Shown piece after piece: positions 9,416-22,692 of a stretch of 64,000 nucleotides of DNA. The notes below the pieces were generated by a model, which saw nothing but the letters and a program-made list of their open reading frames with translations, did no database searches and was not told the DNA's origin. This stretch comes from Phytobacter diazotrophicus. GTDB taxonomy: Bacteria > Pseudomonadota > Gammaproteobacteria > Enterobacterales > Enterobacteriaceae. The position numbers and the translations under genes are program-made. Within the stretch, counting starts at the first letter, position 1. Each line of letters opens with the position of its first letter. The DNA lies in contig SMDE01000001.1 in assembly GCA_004346725.1 (NCBI GenBank), positions 434,001-498,000 of the forward strand. The letters are read 5' to 3'.

Positions 9416-10555
9416 ATGAAAATAGTTATCGCACCTGACTCTTATAAAGAAAGTTTGAGTGCTCTGGATGTGGCGACCGCGATTGAAAGCGGGTTTCGCG
9501 AAATTTTCCCGACGGCTGAATATGTAAAATTGCCGGTTGCGGATGGCGGAGAAGGGACGGTTGAAGCCATGGTTGCCGCGACCTGCGGGCGCATCGTTTC
9601 GGTTACAGTCAAAGGCCCGCTTGGCGAACACGTCGACGGATTTTATGGCCTGTCAGGCGACGAAAAATGTGCGTTTATCGAGATGGCGGCGGCCAGCGGC
9701 CTTGAACTGGTGCCACCCGCGCAACGCGATCCGCTTGTCACCACCTCATGGGGAACCGGCGAGCTGATTCGCCATGCGCTGGACGCAGGCGTAAAGCATA
9801 TCATCATCGGGATTGGCGGCAGCGCCACCAACGACGGTGGAGCGGGGATGGTGCAGGCGCTGGGGGCGAAATTGCTGGATAACGAAGACCAGCAGATTGG
9901 CCCGGGCGGTGCGGCACTGGAAACGCTCGCCAGGATCGATATTCGTGAGCTGGACAAACGTCTTGCGCAGTGCCGCATTGAGGTGGCCTGCGATGTGACT
10001 AACCCGCTGACGGGTAAAGAGGGAGCTTCGGCAATCTTCGGTCCGCAAAAAGGCGCGACACCGAAAATGATCGCCCGGCTGGATCAGGCGCTGGGGCACT
10101 ATGCGAAGATCATTGCCCGCGATCTGGATCAGGATGTGCTGAACCTTGCAGGTGGTGGCGCGGCAGGGGGAATGGGTGCTGCGCTGTACGCATTCTGCGG
10201 CGCGGAACTGCGTCAGGGTATTGAAATCGTGACCGATGCGTTAGCGCTGGATAAACATGTTGCTGATGCCGATCTGGTGATCACTGGCGAAGGTCGCATT
10301 GATAGCCAGACGGTGCACGGCAAAGTGCCGGTCGGCGTTGCGAAAGTGGCGAAACGCTATAACGTGCCGGTTATTGGCATTGCGGGTAGTTTGACGGCGG
10401 ATGTGGGTGTTGTGCACGATCACGGTATTGATGCGGTTTTCAGCGTGATTTATAAGATTTGTACGCTGGAAGATGCGCTGACCAACGCCGGTGAAAACGT
10501 GCGTATGACCGCGCGTAACGTGGCGGCTGTACTGAAAATTGGGCAGGGCAGATAA
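9416..10555 (+). CDS. garK: Glycerate 2-kinase (GarK/GlxK family)
   Basis: Phosphorylates D-glycerate to 2-phosphoglycerate, the last step of glucarate/galactarate catabolism. The 379-residue product resembles E. coli GarK throughout, starting MKIVIAPDSYKESLSA and with VADGGEGTVEAM near residue 42, IIGIGGSATNDGGAGM near residue 127 and LVITGEGRIDSQ near residue 286. It lies behind its own short gap after the gudD terminator, so it may have its own promoter. In E. coli K-12 this gene is with garPLR elsewhere; a kinase gene next to gudD is the arrangement known from Salmonella. The symbol is by family; glxK is the alternative name for the paralogue. Confidence 0.88.
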   Translation: MKIVIAPDSYKESLSALDVATAIESGFREIFPTAEYVKLPVADGGEGTVEAMVAATCGRIVSVTVKGPLGEHVDGFYGLSGDEKCAFIEMAAASGLELVPPAQRDPLVTTSWGTGELIRHALDAGVKHIIIGIGGSATNDGGAGMVQALGAKLLDNEDQQIGPGGAALETLARIDIRELDKRLAQCRIEVACDVTNPLTGKEGASAIFGPQKGATPKMIARLDQALGHYAKIIARDLDQDVLNLAGGGAAGGMGAALYAFCGAELRQGIEIVTDALALDKHVADADLVITGEGRIDSQTVHGKVPVGVAKVAKRYNVPVIGIAGSLTADVGVVHDHGIDAVFSVIYKICTLEDALTNAGENVRMTARNVAAVLKIGQGR

Positions 10556-10575
10556 AACGCTTTGTCCTGGTTATT

Positions 10576-10597
10576 ACCCTCTCTTGTGGGAGAGGGT
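10576..10597. terminator. Bidirectional hairpin between garK and barA
   Basis: ACCCTCTC pairs with GAGAGGGT around a six-base loop in the gap between two convergent genes. There is no long T-run, so it could equally be a short intergenic repeat; similar CCCTC hairpins occur at 4788 and 28406. Confidence 0.5.
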
Positions 10598-10604
10598 ATC
10601 AGGA

Positions 10605-13355
10605 TTATCCCATCATTTTACGGGCATCGCGGGTGACGTTGTCCATCTCATCAAGCAGTTCCAGAAACTCCGGTTCCAGTTCCTCAGCAGGCACACCACT
10701 GCGTAACTGATGCTCAATAAGCTGACAGAGGTTTTTCAGCCGCGGTACGCCGCTGTAACCACAGCTTCCGTGTAGCTTGTGAATCAGATCAATCAACCCT
10801 TCTGGCGCCTCGCCAACCAGTTGTTCTTCCACTTTGTTGCGAATCTCAGGCAGGAAAGCCACCAGCATTTGCAGCATCTCGCGCGCCAGATCCGGTTTTC
10901 CCGCCGCCTGACGCAGCGCCAGTTGCCAGTCCAGCGTCACGTCCGCTGGCACGTCGGGTTCGACAGGCTCCGGCGCTGCAACAACATTACTGGCCAGCGC
11001 GCCGGGCTTGTAGCGCAGCAGCAAATTGTAAAGCTTGTCTTCTTCAATCGGCTTTGCCAGATAGTCATTCATGCCTGCGCTCAGCAGTTTCTCTTTCTGC
11101 CCCGCCATAGCATGGGCGGTCACCGCAATCACCGGCGTTTGCTGTTGGTGCGGAAGCTGGTGAATCAGCTCACAGGCGCGGATACCGTCCATGCCCGGCA
11201 TCTGGATATCCATCAAAATGAGATCGAACTGCATCTGCCTGGCCCTTTCCACCGCCTGAGGTCCGCTGTCGCACAATTCAACCTGTTGCACCTGATCTTC
11301 CAGCAGCGCGCCGATCAATTTCAGGTTGGCAGGGTTGTCATCCACCGCCATCACCGTCATCGGCAGCTTGCTCATATCTACCGAGTCCATCTGACGGCTT
11401 GAACAGCAATACTCTGTCAGGGCGGGCAGCAGTCGCGTTGAGGTTAACGGTTTGAGCAGACAAGCCGCCGCGCCATCTTGTTTCAGCGCTTCGGCGTTAA
11501 TCTGGGCGTGGCAGGGCAGCGCCAGCAGCAGATGATCGGTCATCGCCGCGGCGGCAGCGAGTTTCTCATGCTGCATGGTCAGCGGTTCATGGAAGGTGAC
11601 CGGAACAGACAACAGCAGAATGTCATAGTGATCCGGCGGCAGCGCTGAGAACGACGGACTGTAAATTACCTCAAGTGGTGTGGTGCTCAGTACATCCAGC
11701 GTGCTTTGTGCCGCAGCGGCGTTCGGTTCGATATAGGCAAGGCGTTTACCCGCCAGACAACCGGTAACAGGGCCTTCGGAAACCGCGTTCGGGTTCAGGT
11801 CCAGGTTGATATGGAACCAGAAGGTGGAGCCGCGATTAGGCTGGCTGTGGAAAGAGATGTCGCCACCCATTTCGTTGACCAGCCGTTGGGTGATAACCAG
11901 CCCCAGACCGGTACCGCCGTGGCGACGTGAAATACTGGCATCGGCCTGGCGGAATGCCTGGAACAGGCGCGACTGATCCCGCTCCGGAATACCAATCCCG
12001 GTATCGCGGATTTGCACCTCAATTTGCACTTTATTGTTACTTATCGAGCGCCGTTCAACGTGGATATCGATATTACCGTTTTCGGTGAATTTGATGGCAT
12101 TGCCCACCAGATTGGTGATCACCTGTTGCAGGCGCAGCGGGTCGCCAATGACGTTATCCGGCACATCATTTTTGATATTTAGCGTCAGCTCCAGTCCCTT
12201 ATCATGGGCGGAGTGCGCCAGCAACGTCACCACATCATCCAGCGCGCTGCGTAACGGGAACGGGATACTCTCCAGAATCAGTTTCCCGGCTTCAAGTTTC
12301 GAAAAATCGAGCACATCGTTGATGATAGCCAGCAGGTTGTTGGCCGAGCGTTCAATGGTCAGCATGTGGTCGCGCTGTGTGGGATTCAGCTCCGATTTCA
12401 GCGTCAGGCGGGTAAAACCGATAACCCCGTTAAGCGGCGTACGCAGCTCGTGCGACATATTAGCCAGAAACTCAGATTTAATACGCGCCGCTTCCTGGGC
12501 GCGCTTTTTCGCCAGGTCCAGTTCAACGTTCTGGATCTCCATCTGCTCCAGGGTTTCGCGCAGATCCGAGGTGGACTGATCGATATTGTGCTGCATCTCT
12601 TCGTGATAGGCCGCCAGCGACATTGCCATCGAATTAATACCGTTCTTAAGCATGTCCAGCTCGCCGAGCATAAACCCCTCCACCCGGCTGTCCAGTTGGC
12701 CGCGGCGGATACGGTCTACCGTGTTAACCATATTGCGAATCGGCCCGGTGACATCGCGCATGAGTCGCCAGCCGAAAATGAGCGCAATACCGATACAGAA
12801 CAAAATCATCAGGCTTGAGATGAAAATTTCTTTGTACTGTTGCAGACGAACGGATTTGAGATCCAGCTCCAGCGCCACATACCCCAGCATATTACCGGCG
12901 GGCTTGGCGTCGGATATGGCGGACTCATCCGGCGAGTAACCCTCCGAGATGATAGGCGTGCGCAGGATCATCAGGTCTCCCTTACGCGTTACGCTTAATC
13001 GCCGGGGGAGTGCAGACCCGTCTGCGAGGCGTAACTCACCCGGATCGAGCTGAAAATTTGAGGTGACGAACAGATGATTTTGCTCATCGTAAATGGAAAT
13101 GCCGCGCACGATTTCGGAATGGCGACGGTGCAATACGCTAATCAGTTGCCCAATAGCCTCACGGTCCTGCAACGTCATGCTGTATTCGCTGGAGACGGCG
13201 AGCGGTTCAATGATACTGGCACCTGCGTCTTCCAGTTGACGCTGTAAGTCGTTATAGCGGTGAACGACGAAGAAGATACTCAACAGCACACCGATCAATA
13301 CGGTCGGGGCGAGGATCAGGATCATCATGCGCGCACGCAGGCTGTAGTTGGTCAT
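10605..13355 (-). CDS. barA: BarA hybrid sensor histidine kinase
   Basis: Tripartite inner-membrane sensor kinase that phosphorylates UvrY (SirA/GacA) in response to short-chain carboxylic acids, thereby activating csrB and csrC. The 916 residues hold an N-terminal TM helix (about 10-31), a periplasmic domain, a second TM (about 177-198), HAMP, a dimerisation domain with the phospho-accepting His302 ([11 protein letters not shown]), an ATPase domain with DTGIGIP and GGTGLGLVI, a receiver with [13 protein letters not shown] near residue 715, and a C-terminal HPt domain with [13 protein letters not shown] near residue 858. Its length is two short of E. coli BarA, mostly in the linker before the receiver. 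It is divergent from rlmD. Its downstream RNA target csrB lies 7 kb away in this window; uvrY is not here. Confidence 0.97.
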   Translation of the reverse strand: MTNYSLRARMMILILAPTVLIGVLLSIFFVVHRYNDLQRQLEDAGASIIEPLAVSSEYSMTLQDREAIGQLISVLHRRHSEIVRGISIYDEQNHLFVTSNFQLDPGELRLADGSALPRRLSVTRKGDLMILRTPIISEGYSPDESAISDAKPAGNMLGYVALELDLKSVRLQQYKEIFISSLMILFCIGIALIFGWRLMRDVTGPIRNMVNTVDRIRRGQLDSRVEGFMLGELDMLKNGINSMAMSLAAYHEEMQHNIDQSTSDLRETLEQMEIQNVELDLAKKRAQEAARIKSEFLANMSHELRTPLNGVIGFTRLTLKSELNPTQRDHMLTIERSANNLLAIINDVLDFSKLEAGKLILESIPFPLRSALDDVVTLLAHSAHDKGLELTLNIKNDVPDNVIGDPLRLQQVITNLVGNAIKFTENGNIDIHVERRSISNNKVQIEVQIRDTGIGIPERDQSRLFQAFRQADASISRRHGGTGLGLVITQRLVNEMGGDISFHSQPNRGSTFWFHINLDLNPNAVSEGPVTGCLAGKRLAYIEPNAAAAQSTLDVLSTTPLEVIYSPSFSALPPDHYDILLLSVPVTFHEPLTMQHEKLAAAAAMTDHLLLALPCHAQINAEALKQDGAAACLLKPLTSTRLLPALTEYCCSSRQMDSVDMSKLPMTVMAVDDNPANLKLIGALLEDQVQQVELCDSGPQAVERARQMQFDLILMDIQMPGMDGIRACELIHQLPHQQQTPVIAVTAHAMAGQKEKLLSAGMNDYLAKPIEEDKLYNLLLRYKPGALASNVVAAPEPVEPDVPADVTLDWQLALRQAAGKPDLAREMLQMLVAFLPEIRNKVEEQLVGEAPEGLIDLIHKLHGSCGYSGVPRLKNLCQLIEHQLRSGVPAEELEPEFLELLDEMDNVTRDARKMMG

Positions 13356-13411
13356 GGGGTTCCGTTATGGGAGAATGTGGTCATTATCTGTAATTGAGAA
13401 AATTCTCGGCA

Positions 13412-14710
13412 ATGGCGCAATTCTACTCTGCAAAACGGCGCGTGACGACGCGTCAGATCATAACTGTCACAGTAAACGACCTCGATCCCTTTGGGCAGGG
13501 GGTTGCGCGACATAATGGTAAGGCGTTGTTTATCCCCGGATTGTTGCCGCAAGAAACGGCGGAAATTACCCTGATTGAAGACAAGCGACAGTTTGCGCGC
13601 GGTGAAGTAAAACGTCGTCTGAACGACAGTCCTGACCGTGTTACGCCGGTATGTCCTCATTTCGGGGTCTGCGGCGGCTGCCAGCAGCAGCATGCGAGCG
13701 TGGCCCTGCAACAGCGCAGTAAAAGCGCCGCCCTTGCCCGTTTAATGAAGCACGATGTCGAAGAGGTTATCTGCGCGTCGCCCTGGGCCTATCGGCGTCG
13801 GGCGCGCCTGAGTCTAAGCTGGCAGCCTAAAACTCAGCGTCTGGAGATGGGTTTTCGTAAGGCAAATGCCAGCGACATCATTAACGTCTCACGTTGCCCG
13901 GTCCTGGTGCCCCGTCTTGAGGCATTACTTGCGCCCTTGCACACCTGTCTGGCGAGCCTAAAAGCGGTGCGCCATTTGGGGCATGTTGAACTGGTGTTGG
14001 CGGATAATGGTCCGCTGATGGTTTTGCGCCATACCGCGCCGCTGAGTGCTGCTGACCGGGAAAAACTGGAACGCTTTTCGCATTCCGAGGGACTGGCGCT
14101 TTTTCTGGCGCCCGAAAGCGAGATACTTGAACAGGTTACAGGAGAATCTCCCTGGTATAACTCTGACGGGCTACGCTTAACGTTCAGCCCGCGGGATTTT
14201 ATTCAGGTCAATGACGGCGTAAATCAGCAAATGGTTGCCCGTGCGCTGGCATGGCTGGATGTGCAGCCGGACGAGCGCGTACTGGATCTTTTCTGTGGAA
14301 TGGGCAACTTTACCTTGCCGCTGGCAAAAAGGGCGGCAAGCGTGGTGGGCGTTGAAGGGGTTGGCGAACTGGTCGCGAAAGGGCGTGAAAATGCCCGACA
14401 AAATGGTTTGCAGAACGTGACCTTTTTTCACGAAAATCTGGAAGAAGATGTCACAAAGCAGCCGTGGGCGCGTCAGGGTTTTGATAAAATACTTCTTGAT
14501 CCCGCGCGTGCGGGTGCCGCTGGTGTTATGCAATACATTGTAAAATTAGCGCCCGGCAAAGTAGTGTATGTTTCCTGTAATCCGGCGACGCTCGCGCGTG
14601 ATAGCGAAGCGTTAGTCAATGCGGGTTACCAGATTAAGCGGCTGGCGATGCTGGATATGTTCCCGCACACTGGGCATCTGGAATCCATGGTGTTATTCGA
14701 GCACAAGTGA
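13412..14710 (+). CDS. rlmD: 23S rRNA (uracil(1939)-C5)-methyltransferase RlmD
   Basis: Methylates U1939 of 23S rRNA using S-adenosylmethionine and contains a [4Fe-4S] cluster. The 432-residue product has an N-terminal TRAM domain ([16 protein letters not shown]), the cluster cysteines in [13 protein letters not shown] near residues 80-90, the SAM motif [15 protein letters not shown], and the catalytic cysteine region [11 protein letters not shown] near residue 388. The start at 13412 gives the family N-terminus [10 protein letters not shown]; an upstream TTG at 13394 is less likely. It is divergent from barA, with 56 bp between, and precedes relA as in E. coli. Confidence 0.96.
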   Translation: MAQFYSAKRRVTTRQIITVTVNDLDPFGQGVARHNGKALFIPGLLPQETAEITLIEDKRQFARGEVKRRLNDSPDRVTPVCPHFGVCGGCQQQHASVALQQRSKSAALARLMKHDVEEVICASPWAYRRRARLSLSWQPKTQRLEMGFRKANASDIINVSRCPVLVPRLEALLAPLHTCLASLKAVRHLGHVELVLADNGPLMVLRHTAPLSAADREKLERFSHSEGLALFLAPESEILEQVTGESPWYNSDGLRLTFSPRDFIQVNDGVNQQMVARALAWLDVQPDERVLDLFCGMGNFTLPLAKRAASVVGVEGVGELVAKGRENARQNGLQNVTFFHENLEEDVTKQPWARQGFDKILLDPARAGAAGVMQYIVKLAPGKVVYVSCNPATLARDSEALVNAGYQIKRLAMLDMFPHTGHLESMVLFEHK

Positions 14711-14762
14711 TTAATTTCGGCTTGTCGAGTTCGACAGGCTCGGTCCCTTAAAGGAGAGGACA

Positions 14763-17003
14763 ATGGTTGCGGTAAGAAGTGCGCATTTGAACAAAGCGGG
14801 TGAATTCGATCCTAAGAAGTGGATCGCCAGTCTGGGTATCTCCAGCCAGCCGTCGTGTGAACGCTTAGCCGAAACCTGGGAATATTGTCTGCGACAAACA
14901 CAGGGACATCCTCACGCCGATCTGCTGTTATGGCGCGGTGTTGAGATGGTGGAAATCCTCTCCATGCTCAGTATGGATCTCGATACGCTGCGAGCGGCGC
15001 TGCTGTTCCCGCTGGCAGATGCCGATGTCGTCAGTGAAGATACCCTGCGTGAAAGCGTGGGCAAATCGATTGTCGAGCTTATCCATGGCGTCCGGGATAT
15101 GGCGGCTATTCGGCAGTTGAAAGCCACCCATACCGATTCCGTCTCCTCTGAGCAGGTGGATAACGTGCGGCGTATGCTGCTGGCGATGGTGGACGATTTC
15201 CGCTGTGTCGTCATCAAGATTGCCGAACGTATTGCCCATCTGCGTGAAGTGAAAGAAGCGCCGGAAGACGAACGCGTGCTGGCGGCGAAAGAGTGTACAA
15301 ACATCTACGCGCCGCTGGCCAACCGCTTAGGGATCGGCCAGCTCAAATGGGAACTGGAAGATTACTGCTTCCGCTATCTGCATCCGGCGGAATACAAACG
15401 CATCGCCAAATTGCTGCATGAGCGCCGTATCGACCGCGAACACTATATCGAAGAGTTTGTTGGGCACCTGCGTTCAGAAATGAAAGAAGAGGGCGTAAAA
15501 GCCGAGGTTTACGGCCGTCCTAAGCATATCTACAGCATCTGGCGCAAAATGCAGAAGAAGCATCTCGCCTTCGATGAACTGTTTGATGTCCGGGCGGTGC
15601 GCATCGTTGCCGAGCGTCTGCAGGATTGCTATGCCGCGCTCGGTATCGTCCACACCCATTATCGCCACCTGCCGGATGAGTTCGATGATTATGTCGCGAA
15701 TCCGAAACCGAACGGCTACCAGTCTATCCATACGGTAGTTTTAGGGCCGGGGGGCAAAACCGTAGAAATCCAGATTCGTACCCGGCAGATGCATGAAGAC
15801 GCCGAGCTGGGCGTGGCCGCGCACTGGAAGTACAAAGAGGGCGCAACGACAGGCACCAACAGCGGCGGGCGTGGTTATGAAGACCGCATCGCGTGGCTGC
15901 GTAAACTGATTGCCTGGCAAGAAGAGATGGCCGATTCGGGCGAAATGCTCGACGAGGTACGCAGCCAGGTGTTCGATGATCGGGTCTATGTGTTTACGCC
16001 GAAAGGCGACGTAGTGGACTTGCCGGCCGGCTCCACGCCGCTCGACTTCGCTTACCATATCCACAGCGATGTGGGGCACCGTTGCATTGGGGCGAAAATC
16101 AGCGGACGTATCGTACCGTTCACCTATCAGTTGCAGATGGGCGATCAGATAGAAATCATCACCCAGAAGCAGCCGAACCCGAGTCGTGACTGGCTGAACC
16201 CGAACCTGGGGTACGTTACTACCAGCCGTGGCCGTTCCAAAATCCACGCCTGGTTCCGTAAGCAGGATCGGGATAAAAACGTCCTGGCAGGGCGTCAGAT
16301 CCTTGATGACGAGCTGGCACATCTCGGTATCAGCCTGAAAGAGGCGGAAAAACAGCTACTGCCGCGTTACAACTTTAACGATCTGGAAGAGCTGCTGGCG
16401 GCGATTGGCGGCGGCGATATTCGCCTCAACCAGATGGTCAACTTCCTGCAGTCGCAGTTCAACAAGCCGAGTGCGGAAGAGCAGGATGCCGCGGCACTGA
16501 AACAGTTGCAGCAGAAGACCTACGCGCCGCAAAACCGTAGCAAAGATAATGGCCGGGTAGTGGTGGAAGGGGTAGGTAACCTGATGCATCACATTGCGCG
16601 CTGCTGCCAGCCGATCCCCGGTGATGACATTGTTGGTTTTATCACCCAGGGCCGTGGGATTTCTATTCACCGGGCGGACTGCGACCAACTCGAAGAGCTG
16701 CGCACCCACGCGCCTGAGCGCATCGTCGATGCAGTGTGGGGGGAAAGCTACTCGGCAGGTTACTCGCTGGTGGTGCGTGTGACCGCCAACGATCGCAGCG
16801 GATTGCTGCGCGATATCACGACCATTCTCGCTAACGAGAAAGTTAACGTTCTGGGCGTCGCCAGCCGCAGTGATACCAAAGAGCAACTGGCCACTATCGA
16901 TATGAATATTGAAATCTACAACCTGCAGGTGCTTGGCCGTGTGCTTGGCAAGCTGAACCAGGTGCCGGACGTTATCGACGCACGTCGATTGCACGGCGGT
17001 TAA
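14763..17003 (+). CDS. relA: RelA, ribosome-associated GTP pyrophosphokinase
   Basis: Makes (p)ppGpp on ribosomes stalled with uncharged tRNA. It is 746 residues (744 in E. coli). Domain order: a pseudo-hydrolase domain in which the usual His-Asp pair is replaced by Phe82-Pro83 (LLFPLADADV), so hydrolysis is not expected; a synthetase domain with GRPKHIYSIWRKM and KPNGYQSIHT; a TGS domain (VYVFTPKGDVVDLPAGSTP); a zinc-finger-like region with ARCCQPIPGDDIVGF; and a C-terminal ACT domain. AAAGGAGAGGACA precedes the ATG. A hairpin (14719-14738) lies in the short rlmD gap. The mazEF toxin-antitoxin pair that follows relA in E. coli is missing. Confidence 0.97.
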   Translation: MVAVRSAHLNKAGEFDPKKWIASLGISSQPSCERLAETWEYCLRQTQGHPHADLLLWRGVEMVEILSMLSMDLDTLRAALLFPLADADVVSEDTLRESVGKSIVELIHGVRDMAAIRQLKATHTDSVSSEQVDNVRRMLLAMVDDFRCVVIKIAERIAHLREVKEAPEDERVLAAKECTNIYAPLANRLGIGQLKWELEDYCFRYLHPAEYKRIAKLLHERRIDREHYIEEFVGHLRSEMKEEGVKAEVYGRPKHIYSIWRKMQKKHLAFDELFDVRAVRIVAERLQDCYAALGIVHTHYRHLPDEFDDYVANPKPNGYQSIHTVVLGPGGKTVEIQIRTRQMHEDAELGVAAHWKYKEGATTGTNSGGRGYEDRIAWLRKLIAWQEEMADSGEMLDEVRSQVFDDRVYVFTPKGDVVDLPAGSTPLDFAYHIHSDVGHRCIGAKISGRIVPFTYQLQMGDQIEIITQKQPNPSRDWLNPNLGYVTTSRGRSKIHAWFRKQDRDKNVLAGRQILDDELAHLGISLKEAEKQLLPRYNFNDLEELLAAIGGGDIRLNQMVNFLQSQFNKPSAEEQDAAALKQLQQKTYAPQNRSKDNGRVVVEGVGNLMHHIARCCQPIPGDDIVGFITQGRGISIHRADCDQLEELRTHAPERIVDAVWGESYSAGYSLVVRVTANDRSGLLRDITTILANEKVNVLGVASRSDTKEQLATIDMNIEIYNLQVLGRVLGKLNQVPDVIDARRLHGG

Positions 17004-17019
17004 ATCCACTCTTCTGTAA

Positions 17020-17055
17020 GCCGGGTAAGGCGACGCCGCCACCCGGCATTTTTTT
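17020..17055 (+). terminator. REP-like hairpin and terminator after relA
   Basis: GCCGGGT pairs with ACCCGGC around an inner palindromic GGCGACGCCGCC, a typical REP/BIME half, followed by A and seven T residues. It probably ends relA transcription. Confidence 0.75.
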
Positions 17056-17070
17056 CATCAGGACAGAACT

Positions 17071-17862
17071 ATGACTCAAATCACCCGCCTGCTGGGCATC
17101 ATGCAACGTCTGCGCGACCCGGAAAATGGCTGTCCGTGGGATAAAGAACAGACCTTTGCCACCATCGCACCCTATACCCTGGAAGAGACGTATGAAGTGC
17201 TGGATGCTATTTCCCGTGAGGATTTCGACGATTTACGCGGCGAATTAGGCGATTTACTGTTCCAGGTGGTGTTTTATGCACAAATGGCCCAGGAGCAAAA
17301 TCTGTTCAACTTCGATGATGTGTGTGCGGCCATCAGTGACAAGCTGGAGCGCCGTCATCCGCATATTTTTGGTGACGCGCAGGCGGAAAACAGCAGTGAA
17401 GTGCTGGCCCGCTGGGAGCAGATTAAAAGCGCTGAACGCGCCGAAAAGTCACAGCATTCCGCGCTCGATGACATTCCTCATAGCCTCCCGGCATTGATGC
17501 GTGCCCACAAAATCCAGAAGCGCTGCGCAACCGTGGGCTTTGACTGGACCTCCCTGGGACCGGTGTTGGACAAAGTCTACGAAGAAATCGACGAAGTGAT
17601 GGATGAGGCAAAACAGGCTGTCGTGGATGAGGCGAAACTGGAAGAAGAGATGGGCGATTTGTTGTTCGCAACGGTCAATCTTTCGCGTCATTTGGGGGTA
17701 AAAGCGGAAGTCGCCTTGCAAAAAGCGAACCTGAAATTTGAACGTCGTTTCCGCGAAGTTGAGCGGATCGTTGCCGCTCGCGGCCTGGAAATGAGCGGAA
17801 TCGACCTGGAAGCGATGGAAGAGGTATGGCAGCAGGTAAAACGCCAGGAAACTGATATCTAA
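17071..17862 (+). CDS. mazG: MazG nucleoside triphosphate pyrophosphohydrolase
   Basis: Hydrolyses NTPs and dNTPs to monophosphate and pyrophosphate. The 263 residues form two tandem MazG domains, as in E. coli. Metal-binding acidic clusters are visible in each: EETYEVLD with ELGDLLFQVVFY (about residues 34-70) and EEIDEVMDEAK with EEMGDLLFATVN (about 172-207). The gene starts only 15 bp after the relA terminator, so it needs its own promoter or read-through. In E. coli mazG is associated with mazEF, which is absent here. Confidence 0.96.
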   Translation: MTQITRLLGIMQRLRDPENGCPWDKEQTFATIAPYTLEETYEVLDAISREDFDDLRGELGDLLFQVVFYAQMAQEQNLFNFDDVCAAISDKLERRHPHIFGDAQAENSSEVLARWEQIKSAERAEKSQHSALDDIPHSLPALMRAHKIQKRCATVGFDWTSLGPVLDKVYEEIDEVMDEAKQAVVDEAKLEEEMGDLLFATVNLSRHLGVKAEVALQKANLKFERRFREVERIVAARGLEMSGIDLEAMEEVWQQVKRQETDI

Positions 17863-18005
17863 AGATATTATGCTTTCAAGTGCGATTTGTATGATTTTTT
17901 AAATAACAAGCGCTTGATTTACGTCAAAATCATTTTGCTGAAAGTGGCTATTTTCTCACTCCTTATTACAGGTGAGGTTAGGGATAAGGGGTGAGAATGA
18001 AAGTT

Positions 18006-18034
18006 TGTGAGGCACGCCCTGTTCAGGTATACTA
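18006..18034 (+). promoter_or_regulatory. Probable sigma-70 promoter of pyrG
   Basis: TTGTGA and TATACT separated by 17 bp, about 50 bp before the pyrG start. Found by inspection; the start site is unverified. Confidence 0.55.
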
Positions 18035-18070
18035 CTTTCCCGTCCTGGTTATTCCATCGTTTCACCCTAA

Positions 18071-21100
<3,030 letters not shown>

Positions 21101-21121
21101 GCCTGTCTTTCTCTGAAATGA

Positions 21122-21151
21122 AAATGCCAGCCCTCGGGCTGGCATTTTTTT
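21122..21151. terminator. Bidirectional terminator eno / SDR gene
   Basis: ATGCCAGCCC and GGGCTGGCAT flank a TC loop, with A residues on the left and T residues on the right, so it can serve both convergent genes. Confidence 0.88.
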
Positions 21152-21165
21152 ACCTGCAATAACCG

Positions 21166-22275
21166 TTATTTAAAATCGACAGCCATTTGCTGCGGAATGG
21201 AAAGCCCACGGGTGGTCTGTACGCACTGAGCGATATAATCGGTAAAGCGTGGCGGCTTCGGCATACCTAGCTCTATGAGCTTGTCATTGCTAAAGCGGAC
21301 ATTCAGCATGGCGAACGCACCGTACAAACGCATGGCTTTAAGCATCAAGCGCTCGTTGCAGGGGCCGAAGATGTTTTTCAATTCACGGCGCATCTTCACC
21401 AGCGTCTCGTAGCTAACCTGCGTGTAGACATCTTTAACCGGCACCGTTTCCAGCGCGGACGCCATCGCGGCATCAATATCAGAAAACTTCACGCTGTTCT
21501 CTTCGCCTGCGGAAATATGGATGACCTCACCCGCCGGGATGTCGCTTTTCAGCATCATGATCAACGCGTCGGCGCAATAGTCCACCGGCACCACATCAAT
21601 ACGGTCTTCCAGTGAGCACATGAATTTTTGCAGCATCAGCGCCATGCTGAATACCCAGAAGATACTGCTGGAGGGTTGGCAGCCGTAATGCGTATGCCCC
21701 ACCACGATAGACGGACGTGCGATAACCAGCGGCAGATCCGGATAGGTTTTGCGCATCAGGTGTTCGATGGTGGACTTGGAGTGGGTGTACTCCACCAGGT
21801 GCTCGGCGTTTTCTTTGAATTCCTGGCTCTCATAGACCAGCGAATCGGCTTCTGGCGCACACGACATAGCGGTGCCGACATGCAGGAAACGCTGTAGCCC
21901 CTGTACTTTCGCCATACGTCCGGCAAAGGCCAGAGTGCCTTCCACGTTCACTTTCCAGATGAGCGGGTTGTTGCCAAAAGAGGCGACGGCTGCGCAGTTC
22001 AGCACGTGGGTGACACTGTCCAGACGCGGGTCGTCCAGAAATTGCTCCGGCGTACCCAGATCACCGATGATGATATGTTCGCAGGTCAGACGGGAGAGGA
22101 TAGATTCGCTGATGTTGAATTTGCGCATGTTCTCTTTTACGCGCTCAACGCCAGCCTGGCTATCCGTTGCCCTGACTAAAAGTAAATAGTTGATTTGACT
22201 ATCATCATTAAGTATTTTCTCAAACACTGCACCACCGAGGAACCCGGTGACGCCGGTGATCAGTAGAGTTTTCAT
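21166..22275 (-). CDS. Extended SDR, thioester/fatty-acyl reductase-like (NAD-binding 4 family)
   Basis: An extended short-chain dehydrogenase/reductase of 369 residues. The N-terminal Rossmann motif is TGVTGFLGGAVFE (residues 7-19) and the active-site Tyr-Lys pair appears as YTHSK near residue 163, followed by VIARPSIVVGH. This pattern fits the male-sterility/NAD-binding 4 group, which includes fatty acyl-CoA reductases and carrier-linked thioester reductase domains, rather than sugar epimerases. The substrate cannot be named. It stands alone, convergent with eno and divergent from queE, in a position where E. coli K-12 has other genes. An AT-rich 420-bp gap lies upstream. Confidence 0.75.
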   Translation of the reverse strand: MKTLLITGVTGFLGGAVFEKILNDDSQINYLLLVRATDSQAGVERVKENMRKFNISESILSRLTCEHIIIGDLGTPEQFLDDPRLDSVTHVLNCAAVASFGNNPLIWKVNVEGTLAFAGRMAKVQGLQRFLHVGTAMSCAPEADSLVYESQEFKENAEHLVEYTHSKSTIEHLMRKTYPDLPLVIARPSIVVGHTHYGCQPSSSIFWVFSMALMLQKFMCSLEDRIDVVPVDYCADALIMMLKSDIPAGEVIHISAGEENSVKFSDIDAAMASALETVPVKDVYTQVSYETLVKMRRELKNIFGPCNERLMLKAMRLYGAFAMLNVRFSNDKLIELGMPKPPRFTDYIAQCVQTTRGLSIPQQMAVDFK

Positions 22276-22692
22276 GATCGCATGCTCATTGTTGTTAATT
22301 CGCGGATTGTATTCAGCGAAAATTAAACAATGCTTAAATAAGAGAGGCGGAAATAAATCGATTTCTTAAGGTGATTTTAAGCTTTAAATGCGGAACAAGG
22401 TTAATTGGACAGGCAAACGCAGAAATAAATTCATTAAAAATAAAAATATTTATAACTATTTGAAATTAATGTATTTTTATTCTTTGCTTTAGCGTTTTAT
22501 TTTAATGGTTTTCTTATATAAATGAGCGTTGCTGAAATAATTAATTACAAATAAAATAATGCTAAGCCTGCTATCCATTGTCCATTTTTTTGCTTTATTT
22601 CGATGACAATCACGCAACATTTACCCCTGCCTCAACTCGCCCTCAAGAGCAAAATCTGTAATAATTAATGTTTTCCCCGATCAGAGTTGATT
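22276..22692. other. AT-rich divergent intergenic region (SDR gene / queE)
   Basis: About 420 bp, strongly AT-rich, with no open frame of note and no recognisable repeat. It must carry the promoters of both divergent genes. TAATAATTAATG near 22660 is a possible minus-10 region for queE, but the call is weak. Confidence 0.4.

Noticed and set aside
8021-9631. A 536-codon open frame on the minus strand across gudD
   Set aside because: It is antisense to a well supported gene in a GC-rich coding region, has no recognisable protein and no ribosome site.
10576-10597. Intrinsic terminator of barA with full confidence
   Set aside because: The hairpin lacks a T-run in either direction, so it is listed with low confidence only.
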